A stretch of DNA of 64,000 nucleotides, taken from Catonia carolina (Eukaryota > Arthropoda > Insecta > Hemiptera > Achilidae). The position numbers and the translations under genes are program-made. A model generated the notes under the pieces. It saw only the letters and a program-made list of their open reading frames with translations, was not told where the DNA came from and did not search any database. Position 1 is the stretch's first letter. Every line of letters begins with the position of its first letter. The DNA is taken from NCBI GenBank assembly GCA_035578175.1, contig JAQMRL010000003.1, positions 105,202,969 through 105,266,968 on the forward strand, in the 5' to 3' direction. Below, piece by piece: positions 54,782 through 62,423 of the stretch.

Positions 54782-55978
54782 CTACACCACTCGGGTCACC
54801 TGGGTCGACAAAGGAGTGTACTGCACCACCGTGTCATAAATGATGACACAATAAGCGCTAGTGTTTGCCGGTATGTTCTCTTTTGTATCAAATTCCAAGC
54901 GGATATCCACTGTTCCGACTTTCAGTGATTCGTTTTGACGAGAGCAGTCGATAAATATGATCGGTGTATTGTTTGAAAATGTTGACAGCGGCAGGGATGG
55001 TCCTTCTTCAAGACCATAATAAACGTTCAAAAAGTTGCAATACATGTTGTAGAAAATCGTCTTGTTTCCCATAAGATTAATATACGGGTAAAACTGTTCA
55101 TTCAGATGCAAGCGCACATTGTTGAGATTGCAAAAATCGAAACGTGAGTTGTCCACGGTCTGGTTGTTTTTACGCGCCGTCTGAAAGGCAAGCGCTACAA
55201 ACCGTGGCTTTTCCATCTGTGTGGTGGTCTTCACCACCCAGTTGTGATGTATCGATGTTGGTAGCACGGGGTACTCGTATATCTGCCAGGTGCGAAACGG
55301 CATCGCGATCGGACGGTCAATGTCTGTCATCTTAAGGAGGTTGCGGCGATAGGCATCCTCTACCGATACGTAAGGTACAATCCATTGTACTTTTAGCAGT
55401 TTCAAAGTGATAACGTCGGTCGCCGCATTGGCGATCACAACGTTTGCGTCATTCGACCCACGCATTAGCGTAAGTTTTTGATCGACGTTCAGTATGATTT
55501 TCCCATAGTCTTCTGCCCAACCCAACAGCATGCGTAGTGGTGTGCAGAATGAAAATTTGTTATCGGTCACGGTGATTGGACCGGCTTCAACATTCCACCC
55601 GGCATTCTCCAATGTGTTTTTTTGACTTAGACGTGCTGATAGTAGGTTTTTTATGGTGGTGGTGATCCCTACATTTTTCGTACGGTCCACCACCATGCCA
55701 CCAATCTCATATCGTATCTCGTCAAAAAGATAACCTACCGGATTGTTTACCAGTTGCACAGCAACATTAGCATTGGCATTGGTCTTCGCACTGACCTCAC
55801 CCTCCACGTAGATGTAACTTTTCGACGGTAGTGTGTACACGTCTTGCTGGTGTACAGGAATCGTGATCTCATCGTTATTGTTTAAAGTCTGTGATGCGTA
55901 CGGTAAATGTACGTGCTCCTCAAACTTTTGTACTGTATCGTCGATTTCGTACTTGTCGCTCACCCCGAGAATTGACAT
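54782..55978 (-). CDS. Hexon-like major capsid protein of the Polinton
   Basis: 398 residues from ATG 55978 (an earlier in-frame GTG exists at 55990). The start MSILGVSDKYEIDDTVQKFE, the segment VHQQDVYTLPSKSYIYVEGE, the NNPVGYLFDEIRYEIGG motif, MLLGWAEDYGKIILN and the C-terminal FDTKENIPANTSAYCVIIYD are the layout of major capsid proteins of insect Polintons, which adopt a double jelly-roll fold and form the hexameric capsomers of an icosahedral shell. The length is at the short end for the family. It lies 25 bases before the BIR gene and 127 bases after the penton gene, in the usual capsid neighbourhood. The frame is intact. Confidence 0.8.
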   Translation of the reverse strand: MSILGVSDKYEIDDTVQKFEEHVHLPYASQTLNNNDEITIPVHQQDVYTLPSKSYIYVEGEVSAKTNANANVAVQLVNNPVGYLFDEIRYEIGGMVVDRTKNVGITTTIKNLLSARLSQKNTLENAGWNVEAGPITVTDNKFSFCTPLRMLLGWAEDYGKIILNVDQKLTLMRGSNDANVVIANAATDVITLKLLKVQWIVPYVSVEDAYRRNLLKMTDIDRPIAMPFRTWQIYEYPVLPTSIHHNWVVKTTTQMEKPRFVALAFQTARKNNQTVDNSRFDFCNLNNVRLHLNEQFYPYINLMGNKTIFYNMYCNFLNVYYGLEEGPSLPLSTFSNNTPIIFIDCSRQNESLKVGTVDIRLEFDTKENIPANTSAYCVIIYDTVVQYTPLSTQVTRVV

Positions 55979-56105
55979 ATTTCCACACACTTACCGTACA
56001 ATAAATCCAATTCGACGAAGAAACGTCTTATTCTCCGGTGTCAACTCGACCGTTGTCGAATGGGAACTGACCGGTTTCACCGGTGCACTGACCTCCTTCG
56101 TCGGT

Positions 56106-56792
56106 CTAAAAACCAACATTTCCTCTTCTTCGCAAATGCAGACGCACAGTGATGGTTTCTCCACGGAAATTTATAAGACGTCCGTCCTGATCCAACAGAC
56201 GCACTGAAATGTGGTGAATCCGATTCGTGTTCACCGGTACATATATCACGGTAGGCGGTGATTCGACAATTTTAAAACCAGGTGGAACAGACGGAAAAAA
56301 TTCGTGGATCGTGTGACCTTCCACTCCGTTGCTGTACGATCTACGTGCGATATTACAGTCTACACGTATTGTGTTCACCTTTATGATGGATACGGGATGT
56401 TGAGATGTATGCTTCTTGTTCGCTTCCAACACTACGCGGTCATAGCCCAACAGCGATCCGATAGAATTCGGTACGGTAAAGTCAATTTTCTGGTTCGTTT
56501 CGATTTCACATTTCAAAGTGTTGTTGTTTGCAATCAAATTTATCTTTTCTCCTTTCACCAAACGTGCTTTTATGTAGTTGTAGATATCGTTGATCTCGTA
56601 CGACCCGTCAGGTAAGAGCACGCGTTTGTTCCCGTATGCAAAACAGTTGTTTACACCCTCTTCTACATTCGGTATAGAATTATAAGTGGACAGATTGATC
56701 AGTCCAATTTCCCATACGGCTCCGTTACCCAACTCTAACGGTGGGAAGAGATCACACGTCAAAACGCTTCGGTTATCGCTCAAACAAAACAT
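56106..56792 (-). CDS. Penton-like minor capsid protein of the Polinton
   Basis: 228 residues from ATG 56792. The opening (PPLELGNGAVWEIGLINL, TYNSIPNVEE), the LLPDGSYEINDIYNYIK segment, SIGSLLGYDRVVLE, TIHEFFPSVPPGFKIVE and the end RLINFRGETITVRLHLRRRG match the single jelly-roll minor capsid (penton) protein of Polintons, which forms the five-fold vertices. It sits between the protease and the hexon-like gene, the typical place. 28 bases separate it from the protease stop. No break seen. Confidence 0.8.
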   Translation of the reverse strand: MFCLSDNRSVLTCDLFPPLELGNGAVWEIGLINLSTYNSIPNVEEGVNNCFAYGNKRVLLPDGSYEINDIYNYIKARLVKGEKINLIANNNTLKCEIETNQKIDFTVPNSIGSLLGYDRVVLEANKKHTSQHPVSIIKVNTIRVDCNIARRSYSNGVEGHTIHEFFPSVPPGFKIVESPPTVIYVPVNTNRIHHISVRLLDQDGRLINFRGETITVRLHLRRRGNVGF

Positions 56793-56820
56793 AGTTGATC
56801 GTCCGGCGTTCGAATTGAGA

Positions 56821-57138
56821 CTAATGCGCCAAATACAAGAGACACAAGTGACCGCATATTACGCTGTTCATCGTTTGGTATTTTGAGTAATTGTAGAAAA
56901 CGCTTACGTGCTGGCCAAAGTATCGGATCAATTCGTTCGGTGGTGGTAAGTTTCCGAAACTGTCAAAGTAATTGACAACATCACCCCGTTTCCGGTAGCA
57001 CACCCAATGAGTGCCCGGTCCGCGAACGCTATCCAGATTGACGATGGCAATTTCATTGCGGAGTGGACGCGCGGGCAGCCGGTCTCTCATGTACACACCA
57101 CGCAGCGGAATGTTCAACGCTCGTGCATAATTCACCAA
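56821..57138 (-). CDS. Adenain-like maturation protease
   Basis: The frame encodes LVNYARALNIPLRGVYMRD, GTHWVCYRK, VNYFDSFGNLPPP and YQTMNSVICGHLCLLYL: the C5 (adenovirus-type) cysteine protease core with His44, Asp59, Gln88 and Cys95. The Gln-Cys spacing of 7 equals that in adenain. The enzyme would cleave capsid precursors in the particle. There is no ATG: the reading shown begins at a TTG, and the frame is open upstream (LTNVD and before) into the end of the PLA2 gene, -1 to its frame, across a run of ten A. See the separate finding. At about 105 residues it is short for the family. Confidence 0.75.
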   Translation of the reverse strand: MVNYARALNIPLRGVYMRDRLPARPLRNEIAIVNLDSVRGPGTHWVCYRKRGDVVNYFDSFGNLPPPNELIRYFGQHVSVFYNYSKYQTMNSVICGHLCLLYLAH

Positions 57139-57149
57139 GTCAACATTGG

Positions 57150-57755
57150 TTAGCGGCGAGGTTTTTTTTTTCTTCCACCACCACTCTTCGGGTACGGTCG
57201 GAGGTACAGTCCTTTACCCACCATAGCTTTTAAACGTCGCAAAGCAGCGGCTCTTCCGGTTCGCTTCTTTCCTCCTCTTCTTTTTTTAAGGCCTCCGCCC
57301 AATTTGGCCTTGGTCTTCATCAGGTTGGTTACTGTCCAAGCTGCCGCTTTTTCCCCTAAACTCGCGTCTTTTGCTTTCACTCGTGTCCAGGCGCGTTCCG
57401 CCAACTCCTTGTCGGCGACCGCTCTGTGTGCTGTATCGCTGTACTTGCTATAAGCTATATCGTGCTGCTTGCACGCCGCGTCCAACGGATTTATACCGGG
57501 GTCGCCTCTCCGCAATCGCTTTTCCAATTTGGTGCCCGGACCGCAGTACTGGTATCCGGGTATATGTAGCTCGACTGGTAGTATGTCAACCGCTTTGTTC
57601 AACACAGTTCCCGCAACGTCACCGATTCCTTCGACAGCGCTGCTTATTACTTTTTTCGCGACCGATGTTAACAGTCCAGATCCCGTCTTTAAACTGACTG
57701 TTTTCCGCTTGCACCGTCTACTCCGTTGTTTTCTGATGCTCCGTCGTCTGGTCAT
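57150..57755 (-). CDS. Capsid-associated phospholipase A2 protein
   Basis: About 201 residues from ATG 57755 (an upstream in-frame TTG at 57776 lies in a repeat of the neighbouring gene). After a very basic start (MTRRRSIRKQRSRRCKRK) and a small hydrophobic region comes a parvovirus-VP1-type secreted PLA2 motif: calcium-binding loop YCGPGT followed by the catalytic pair in DAACKQHDIAYSKYSD. Such domains breach endosomal membranes during entry in parvoviruses; equivalents are known in Polintons and adintoviruses. The tail (KKRRGGKKRTGR, KGLYLRPYPKSGGG, KKKPRR) is lysine/arginine-rich and may bind DNA. It overlaps the upstream fibre-like gene by about 38 bases and ends 12 bases before the protease reading. 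Confidence 0.8.
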   Translation of the reverse strand: MTRRRSIRKQRSRRCKRKTVSLKTGSGLLTSVAKKVISSAVEGIGDVAGTVLNKAVDILPVELHIPGYQYCGPGTKLEKRLRRGDPGINPLDAACKQHDIAYSKYSDTAHRAVADKELAERAWTRVKAKDASLGEKAAAWTVTNLMKTKAKLGGGLKKRRGGKKRTGRAAALRRLKAMVGKGLYLRPYPKSGGGRKKKPRR

Positions 57756-58374
57756 TACTAGATGTCTTCGGGTCAAACTCTACAGAAGGACTGAACTCAT
57801 CGGGGGAATGCAGCTGGTCATTACTAGATGCCTTCGGGTCAAACTCCACAGAAGGACTGAACCCATCGGGGCGATGCAGATAAGTCTCACCTCTGTTGTA
57901 AAACGCGATCTTTTCGTCCACAATTGTTCTGATTTTATTTTCCATTTCTGCACGTAATGATATCGCCGACTCGACCAACGGTTCGACTCTGTGGAATGCA
58001 TTTTCTATCTGCTTGATGGCTTCCAATTTATGATCGTGCATTATTTGGTTCACATAATGCTCCATATCCGCATATGACTTCTTAGCTTGCTTCTCGTAAT
58101 GAGCCTTAAGATTTACGTATACATCCACAATTTGCTGTGCCAGTTCGTTGGATTTCTTCAAAGCAACACCGTTAATTTCCTGCTCCTTTTTCTTAAGCGT
58201 ACGAAAATTTACGGCATCGTTGTCTTTCATCTGATCCCTGTTGGCAACATTGCACAACGATCGGTGTTCCATGTCGAATTCGCCTTCACTGGTCAACTTG
58301 AAACCTTCGCCGGGCGGCCCACGCGCTGCACCACCGCTACCGCTCTCGTACCGTCCGAATTTGTCTACGCTCAT
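57718..58374 (-). CDS. Fibre-like coiled-coil protein
   Basis: 218 residues from ATG 58374; the start overlaps the stop of the preceding gene as ATGA. Residues 34-60 (DMEHRSLCNVANRDQMKDND, AVNFRTL) match the short motif that precedes coiled coils in phage tail fibres and in Polinton proteins of unknown role (NV..P...DAVN..TL). A long helical, probably coiled-coil region follows (65-160). The C-terminus holds two copies of a 21-residue repeat (FSPSVEFDPK.SSNDQ) encoded by a 63-bp DNA repeat. A trimeric fibre or spike at the vertex is a reasonable inference; no receptor-binding domain is recognised. Confidence 0.55.
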   Translation of the reverse strand: MSVDKFGRYESGSGGAARGPPGEGFKLTSEGEFDMEHRSLCNVANRDQMKDNDAVNFRTLKKKEQEINGVALKKSNELAQQIVDVYVNLKAHYEKQAKKSYADMEHYVNQIMHDHKLEAIKQIENAFHRVEPLVESAISLRAEMENKIRTIVDEKIAFYNRGETYLHRPDGFSPSVEFDPKASSNDQLHSPDEFSPSVEFDPKTSSNDQTTEHQKTTE

Positions 58375-59216
58375 CTCAAGACTGATACAGGAATCTTCAG
58401 TTCACCACCCACTATGACCTCTCTCTCTCGCAGTTCCTCTAGGATCGACGCGATCTCCACGTCGTGTCCAGTGTGTCCGGCCTCCTTCGATGAGATGAGT
58501 ACGCGCAGACGATCACATATTTCATTCACATCGTCGTAATACATGTATTTTATCGGAGCGCTAGTGTGTTGAATGTACAACCCTTTACCGGTCGTCTTCC
58601 TCTTGCTTGGAGGAAAAATCTTTGTGATTACATTTCTATATTTATTGCTGGTGTTGCGTTTCACCCGTCCCAATCCGTCCAGGTGCGCCTCGCTAATGTT
58701 AAGTATCTTTTTGTAACGTGTCAAATCTCTTTCTTTGTACCCGACCGGATTGGACTTGAACAGCAGTTCATATAGTCCCCGGGTGCCAATAAAAAACTTG
58801 TCGCCATCCAAACGTACTTGGTCACCGTCAAACGATACCGTCGATTTACCAATCTGCCACCGGTTGGTGTTCGGATTAAAATGTATACCGTACGAATGGT
58901 CCAACTCGTTTCTGTTTGTCGAAGTGTTGGCTAAGTTGGTGTAATATTGTGCAAGCGCGCCCAGATCAGGTTTGACGTCATCATTATCGGACACTGCTTC
59001 GTCTTTGACTCGGTCCGCCTCCTCTTCTTCTTTCACTTCATCTTCAACTTTTATCTTTGATGCGATGTCCTGTAGCGGTTCTATAAGAGGTCTCAGCCTC
59101 TTCGCCATGACACGATCGGCTTGCAGCTCGTCGTGCTGCATCGCTCTATGTTTACGTTTTATCGATTCGGTCAACCGATCGATATCCAACACCAGTTGTT
59201 CACGTGTTGAAGTCAT
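58371..59216 (-). CDS. DUF8207-like Polinton protein
   Basis: 281 residues from ATG 59216. N-terminal helices with an acidic stretch (VEDEVKEEEEADRVKDE, 57-73) precede a conserved domain from about 108 (NRWQIGKSTVSFDGDQVRLD, FFIGTRGLYELLF, ERDLTRYKKIL) and a C-terminal part (GKGLYIQHTSAPIKYMYYDD, VNEICDRLRVLISSKEAGHT, ASILEELRE). I recognise this from insect proteins annotated with DUF8207, which travel with Polintons. The role is unknown; the domain looks globular and intracellular. The stop overlaps the fibre-like start. The 22-bp palindromic array lies just upstream of its start. Confidence 0.65.
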   Translation of the reverse strand: MTSTREQLVLDIDRLTESIKRKHRAMQHDELQADRVMAKRLRPLIEPLQDIASKIKVEDEVKEEEEADRVKDEAVSDNDDVKPDLGALAQYYTNLANTSTNRNELDHSYGIHFNPNTNRWQIGKSTVSFDGDQVRLDGDKFFIGTRGLYELLFKSNPVGYKERDLTRYKKILNISEAHLDGLGRVKRNTSNKYRNVITKIFPPSKRKTTGKGLYIQHTSAPIKYMYYDDVNEICDRLRVLISSKEAGHTGHDVEIASILEELREREVIVGGELKIPVSVLR

Positions 59217-59244
59217 ATCGACTAATGAACGGAAACGTAGATAG

Positions 59245-59445
59245 GTACCTGGACACTGGTTGTAGGTACCTAGATATCGGTTTGTAGGTACCTAGATACC
59301 TGGTTGTAGGTACCTAGATACCGGTTTGTAGGTACCTAGACACCGGTTTGTAGGTACCTAGATACCTTGTTGTAGGTACCTAGATACCTGGTTGTAGGTA
59401 CCTAGACACGGAAATGTTGTAGGTACCTAGTAACTGAATACGTAG
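59245..59445. repeat. Tandem 22-bp repeat built on GGTACC
   Basis: Nine copies of GGTACCTAGATACCGGTTTG plus TA, with small variants, fill the gap between the DUF8207-like gene and the glycosyltransferase-like gene. Each unit carries the palindrome GGTACC and a second near-palindromic GGTATCTAGGTACC on the other strand. It resembles in style the homologous repeats that serve as enhancers or origins in baculoviruses; similarity is of type, not of sequence. Confidence 0.85.
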
Positions 59446-59452
59446 AGACCGT

Positions 59453-60649
59453 TCAGATGTTCACAGGTACATCGAGCTCTACGTTTCTGAAAAACAGCAC
59501 TCTACGCTTATGTTTGTGTAGAAATCGTAGTACACGGTGCAGATGGGTCTCAATAACTGTACTTTTGACCCCTTTCATTCCACCGTAATATTTCGTGACT
59601 ATATTGTCGGCGGGAAGTATTTTCTTTTTCGTGAGCAATGATGTAAACACGGCGCTTCTTTTCACTCCGTCACGATACTCTGCGATTTCAGCAATCACTG
59701 TATTGTCCTTTACCGGCATGTCGGCCATATATCGCTTCAACTCTCGGATCGGTCGTTGCACTTTGTCGTGTAGATAAATCAAGTAGGAGTTCATCAACCA
59801 GAATTCATCGGGATAAGCGCCTACGTATTCGGTCCATTTGTGAAACAGTCGGTGATCGACCACTTTATACACTCTATCCGCCCGGACCCACTCCAACCCG
59901 AACAGATGGCAGTACGGACGGAGAGTCGGGAGTGCGGTCTTCAGGAGCGTACAACTTAACAGCCCTTGTCCACGACAATTGACAAGTCCGAACTCTGTAT
60001 TAGCTCGACGTCTAGGTAGTGGCAGGATGTCACCGCTGAAACGTACATTGTAGCTAGGATCCACCACGCATTTGTCTCCGTACATGCGCGCTTGTTTGTA
60101 CACGGTGACCGGCGATCGGATAGGAATCGTACGTTCGGTGATCAAGATGCAGGATTGTGCGTTGTCGATGTCACAAGCGTATGCCAACATATCCATAACT
60201 ACTGTCACATAATTCATTGAGCCGTGAGCGTTGATGAGTGATATGTCCCCTCGCCCGCGGTACATATTCGGCACCGGTCTGAAGCGTGAAATGAAATTCC
60301 ACGGGTGTCGTACGGTCGCCTTAAACATACAATCGGCGTAAATGCACAGTCGTAGAGGGACGTTTTTCTCTTGACATTTGGCGATGAATTTCAACCACAA
60401 CGACTTGTTATAAATCTTCCCGTCCGCTGTGATCATGGCAATGATAATCGGTCGATGTGATCGTCTCGGTGTCAGTGCGTGTCGCCAACATCGTGGGTGA
60501 TACGGGCCCCGGGTTCGACTGCAGTAATTTCCACAAAAACTCTTCTTTCCTTCGAAATACCATGTGCAGAGGTTTGCTTTCGGGCGCGTTTTTGGCGCGC
60601 TCGCCACCAGAAAATGTCGTTGATCAGGATAGTTTGCTACCTCAGTCAT
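59453..60649 (-). CDS. Core-2/DUF266-like glycosyltransferase candidate
   Basis: 398 residues from ATG 60649, overlapping the ATPase stop by 8 bases. After a Cys/His-rich start (C28, C39, C43, C54, H57) comes a pattern typical of core-2/I-branching-type enzymes (GT14 and plant DUF266): IIIAMITADG with LWLKFIAKC (68-92), a HGSMNYVTVVMDMLAYACD segment (142-160), NAQSCILITERTIPIRSP (163-180), and DHRLFHKWTEYVGAYPDEFW (265-284). Related sequences occur in large DNA viruses. It would transfer a sugar from a nucleotide donor, possibly onto particle or host proteins. There is no signal peptide or membrane anchor, so action would be cytosolic. The call is by pattern only. Confidence 0.45.
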   Translation of the reverse strand: MTEVANYPDQRHFLVASAPKTRPKANLCTWYFEGKKSFCGNYCSRTRGPYHPRCWRHALTPRRSHRPIIIAMITADGKIYNKSLWLKFIAKCQEKNVPLRLCIYADCMFKATVRHPWNFISRFRPVPNMYRGRGDISLINAHGSMNYVTVVMDMLAYACDIDNAQSCILITERTIPIRSPVTVYKQARMYGDKCVVDPSYNVRFSGDILPLPRRRANTEFGLVNCRGQGLLSCTLLKTALPTLRPYCHLFGLEWVRADRVYKVVDHRLFHKWTEYVGAYPDEFWLMNSYLIYLHDKVQRPIRELKRYMADMPVKDNTVIAEIAEYRDGVKRSAVFTSLLTKKKILPADNIVTKYYGGMKGVKSTVIETHLHRVLRFLHKHKRRVLFFRNVELDVPVNI

Positions 60650-61358
60650 GACTGATGAAACGATCGAATCCCATTCGGTACCTGCCCTTGTCCATATCGC
60701 ACTCTTTATTCACCACGATAAACCCGTGCGTGTGATCGGTCCACGCCGTTCTACATATCCGCTTGAACTCTTCGTACGTCATATCGGTGTTTACATGATC
60801 GTGGTACACATGTTTCAGGTTTCGGTCGTCTTGTCGGAACACCATCAGTAGGTTAGCATTGTCACGCACCAGCTGTTTTGGTATGCGGCTGTACGTCTGG
60901 CACAGGTAAAAGCTGTCCACATTGTTATGTCGTCCCATGGCAAAATAGCTTCTTATGTTGTCCTGTTTCTCACATGCCACGTCGTCAAATATCATGACCG
61001 AATTCGGTTTGGCCTCCCCAGGACTGATCACCTCTTCGTTTTCGCTGTAGGCAAAGTATCCGATTTCCGGTACTTTAGCCATTACCTCTTTCAAAAATTG
61101 ATATTTAGGTTGGTACAGCGACTTGCTGAACACGTACAAGTTTTCAAAACACAGTCCGTTGTCGGCGAATAGCAGGTTGAAAACGGCATTCGTCTTACCA
61201 CAATTGGATGGACCGCAGACTATACACCTGATGCTGTTCGGTAATAAAGCACTGTGTCTTCTCTCCATCTGTCCTCCACCACCAATATATTCGTCAAAAT
61301 TCAGTAGTGGTAATTTCGTCTTGTGTTGAACAGTGCGTATCTCCATCATGAATGCCAT
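60642..61358 (-). CDS. A32/FtsK-like genome-packaging ATPase
   Basis: 238 residues from ATG 61358 (a GTG four codons earlier is in frame). Walker A is CGPSNCGKTNAVF, Walker B is SVMIFDDV about 70 residues later, followed by HNNVDSFYLCQTYSRIPKQL with the conserved glutamine and an arginine-containing LMVFRQDDRNL. This is the HerA/FtsK-type ATPase that pumps DNA into capsids of Polintons, adintoviruses and nucleocytoplasmic large DNA viruses. The length matches the family. It stands directly next to the integrase gene (16 bases). The frame is intact. Confidence 0.85.
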   Translation of the reverse strand: MAFMMEIRTVQHKTKLPLLNFDEYIGGGGQMERRHSALLPNSIRCIVCGPSNCGKTNAVFNLLFADNGLCFENLYVFSKSLYQPKYQFLKEVMAKVPEIGYFAYSENEEVISPGEAKPNSVMIFDDVACEKQDNIRSYFAMGRHNNVDSFYLCQTYSRIPKQLVRDNANLLMVFRQDDRNLKHVYHDHVNTDMTYEEFKRICRTAWTDHTHGFIVVNKECDMDKGRYRMGFDRFISHD

Positions 61359-61374
61359 GCGTATGCACACTCAC

Positions 61375-62397
61375 TCAGAGTATATCTTTTTTGTCGACCC
61401 ACGAATCGTGTGTTGAATCGAATCCCATCCACCTGACCAGCACTTTGTCGCCTCGTCGACGCAACACTTTCTCTACAAGGTACACATCACCATGTTTCGC
61501 CTTGCTCAGTTCTTGCTCGTAAAACGCTCCTTTCAACACATGACCGCGTCCATCACGCAGCAGATAGGTGGCGGGGCGTGAAGGTTTAACCGTATCGACA
61601 GTGAATATCTCGTTGGTCCAATTGGGAAGGTAGCCTTTGGCGAAAGTCTTCTTGTACTTGCTGATTCTCACCTGATCGCCCACCTTGAATTTCGGCGGTA
61701 CTTTTTTCCTGTACGTAGCCTCGTTAATTGCACGCAACACTTGCTCTTCGTTTCGCTTGGTCACCTGAACGGGTTTCATTTGAATAGTGCGGTGCACCGT
61801 GTTGTTATATTCGGTGACCAGTTTAGGTAGCAGTTGTACCCACTTGTACGTGCCTTGCGCCGTAAATTGACGCCACATCCGCTCTTTCAAAGTGCGATTG
61901 AACCGCTCCACTATGGACGCCTTCTTCTCCGAGTACGTGCTGTAGTGGTTTATGTCGTATTTTTTAAATACTCCTTGCACGCTTCGGTTGTACCATTCCG
62001 TACCCTGATCGGTTTGAAAGTGACGCGGTGCGCGTGCAACACTCTTCAATACCGTTCGCAGTGCAGTGGCCACATCGAGACCGTTCTTGGTCTTTAGAGG
62101 AACGGCAAAAGCGTATTTGGAGAAGCAATTAATGACAGTCATAATGTACTTGTAACCTTTATTATCTTTGGCGTAGGGTATCATTTCCACAAGATCTCCC
62201 TGGTACAGATCGTCTACACCTTTCAGCTCGACCCTTCGCGTAGTGAAGTGGTGACGGGCCGGTCTGTGCAGTTCTTTCGCTATCTGTTGTCTCATGGTGA
62301 CTGAACTATTTTTCTGGGGACTAGGGCTGACACCGGTTGGTACAGGACGTATCGGTGGCAGCAGCGGGTGGTCGTGATAGAAGCAGGTAATAAACAC
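61375..62397 (-). CDS. Polinton integrase (DDE) with C-terminal chromodomain
   Basis: A retroviral-type integrase core with DLYQGDLVEM (Asp68), HFQTDQGTEW (Asp130) and KKASIVERFNRTLKER (Glu164), then a DNA-binding region (FKVGDQVRISKYKKTFAKGY) and a chromodomain (305-340, VYLVEKVLRRRGDKVLVRWM, DSWV). It would insert the element into host DNA, and the chromodomain may steer it to modified histones. The 340-residue reading starts at a GTG; the first ATG is codon 35 at 62295, still ahead of the catalytic core. The N-terminal zinc finger of longer relatives is not seen, so a piece may be missing or spliced. Confidence 0.85.
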   Translation of the reverse strand: MFITCFYHDHPLLPPIRPVPTGVSPSPQKNSSVTMRQQIAKELHRPARHHFTTRRVELKGVDDLYQGDLVEMIPYAKDNKGYKYIMTVINCFSKYAFAVPLKTKNGLDVATALRTVLKSVARAPRHFQTDQGTEWYNRSVQGVFKKYDINHYSTYSEKKASIVERFNRTLKERMWRQFTAQGTYKWVQLLPKLVTEYNNTVHRTIQMKPVQVTKRNEEQVLRAINEATYRKKVPPKFKVGDQVRISKYKKTFAKGYLPNWTNEIFTVDTVKPSRPATYLLRDGRGHVLKGAFYEQELSKAKHGDVYLVEKVLRRRGDKVLVRWMGFDSTHDSWVDKKDIL

Positions 62398-62423
62398 ACA
62401 CGAGTTAATTATAAAAGTCTGAT

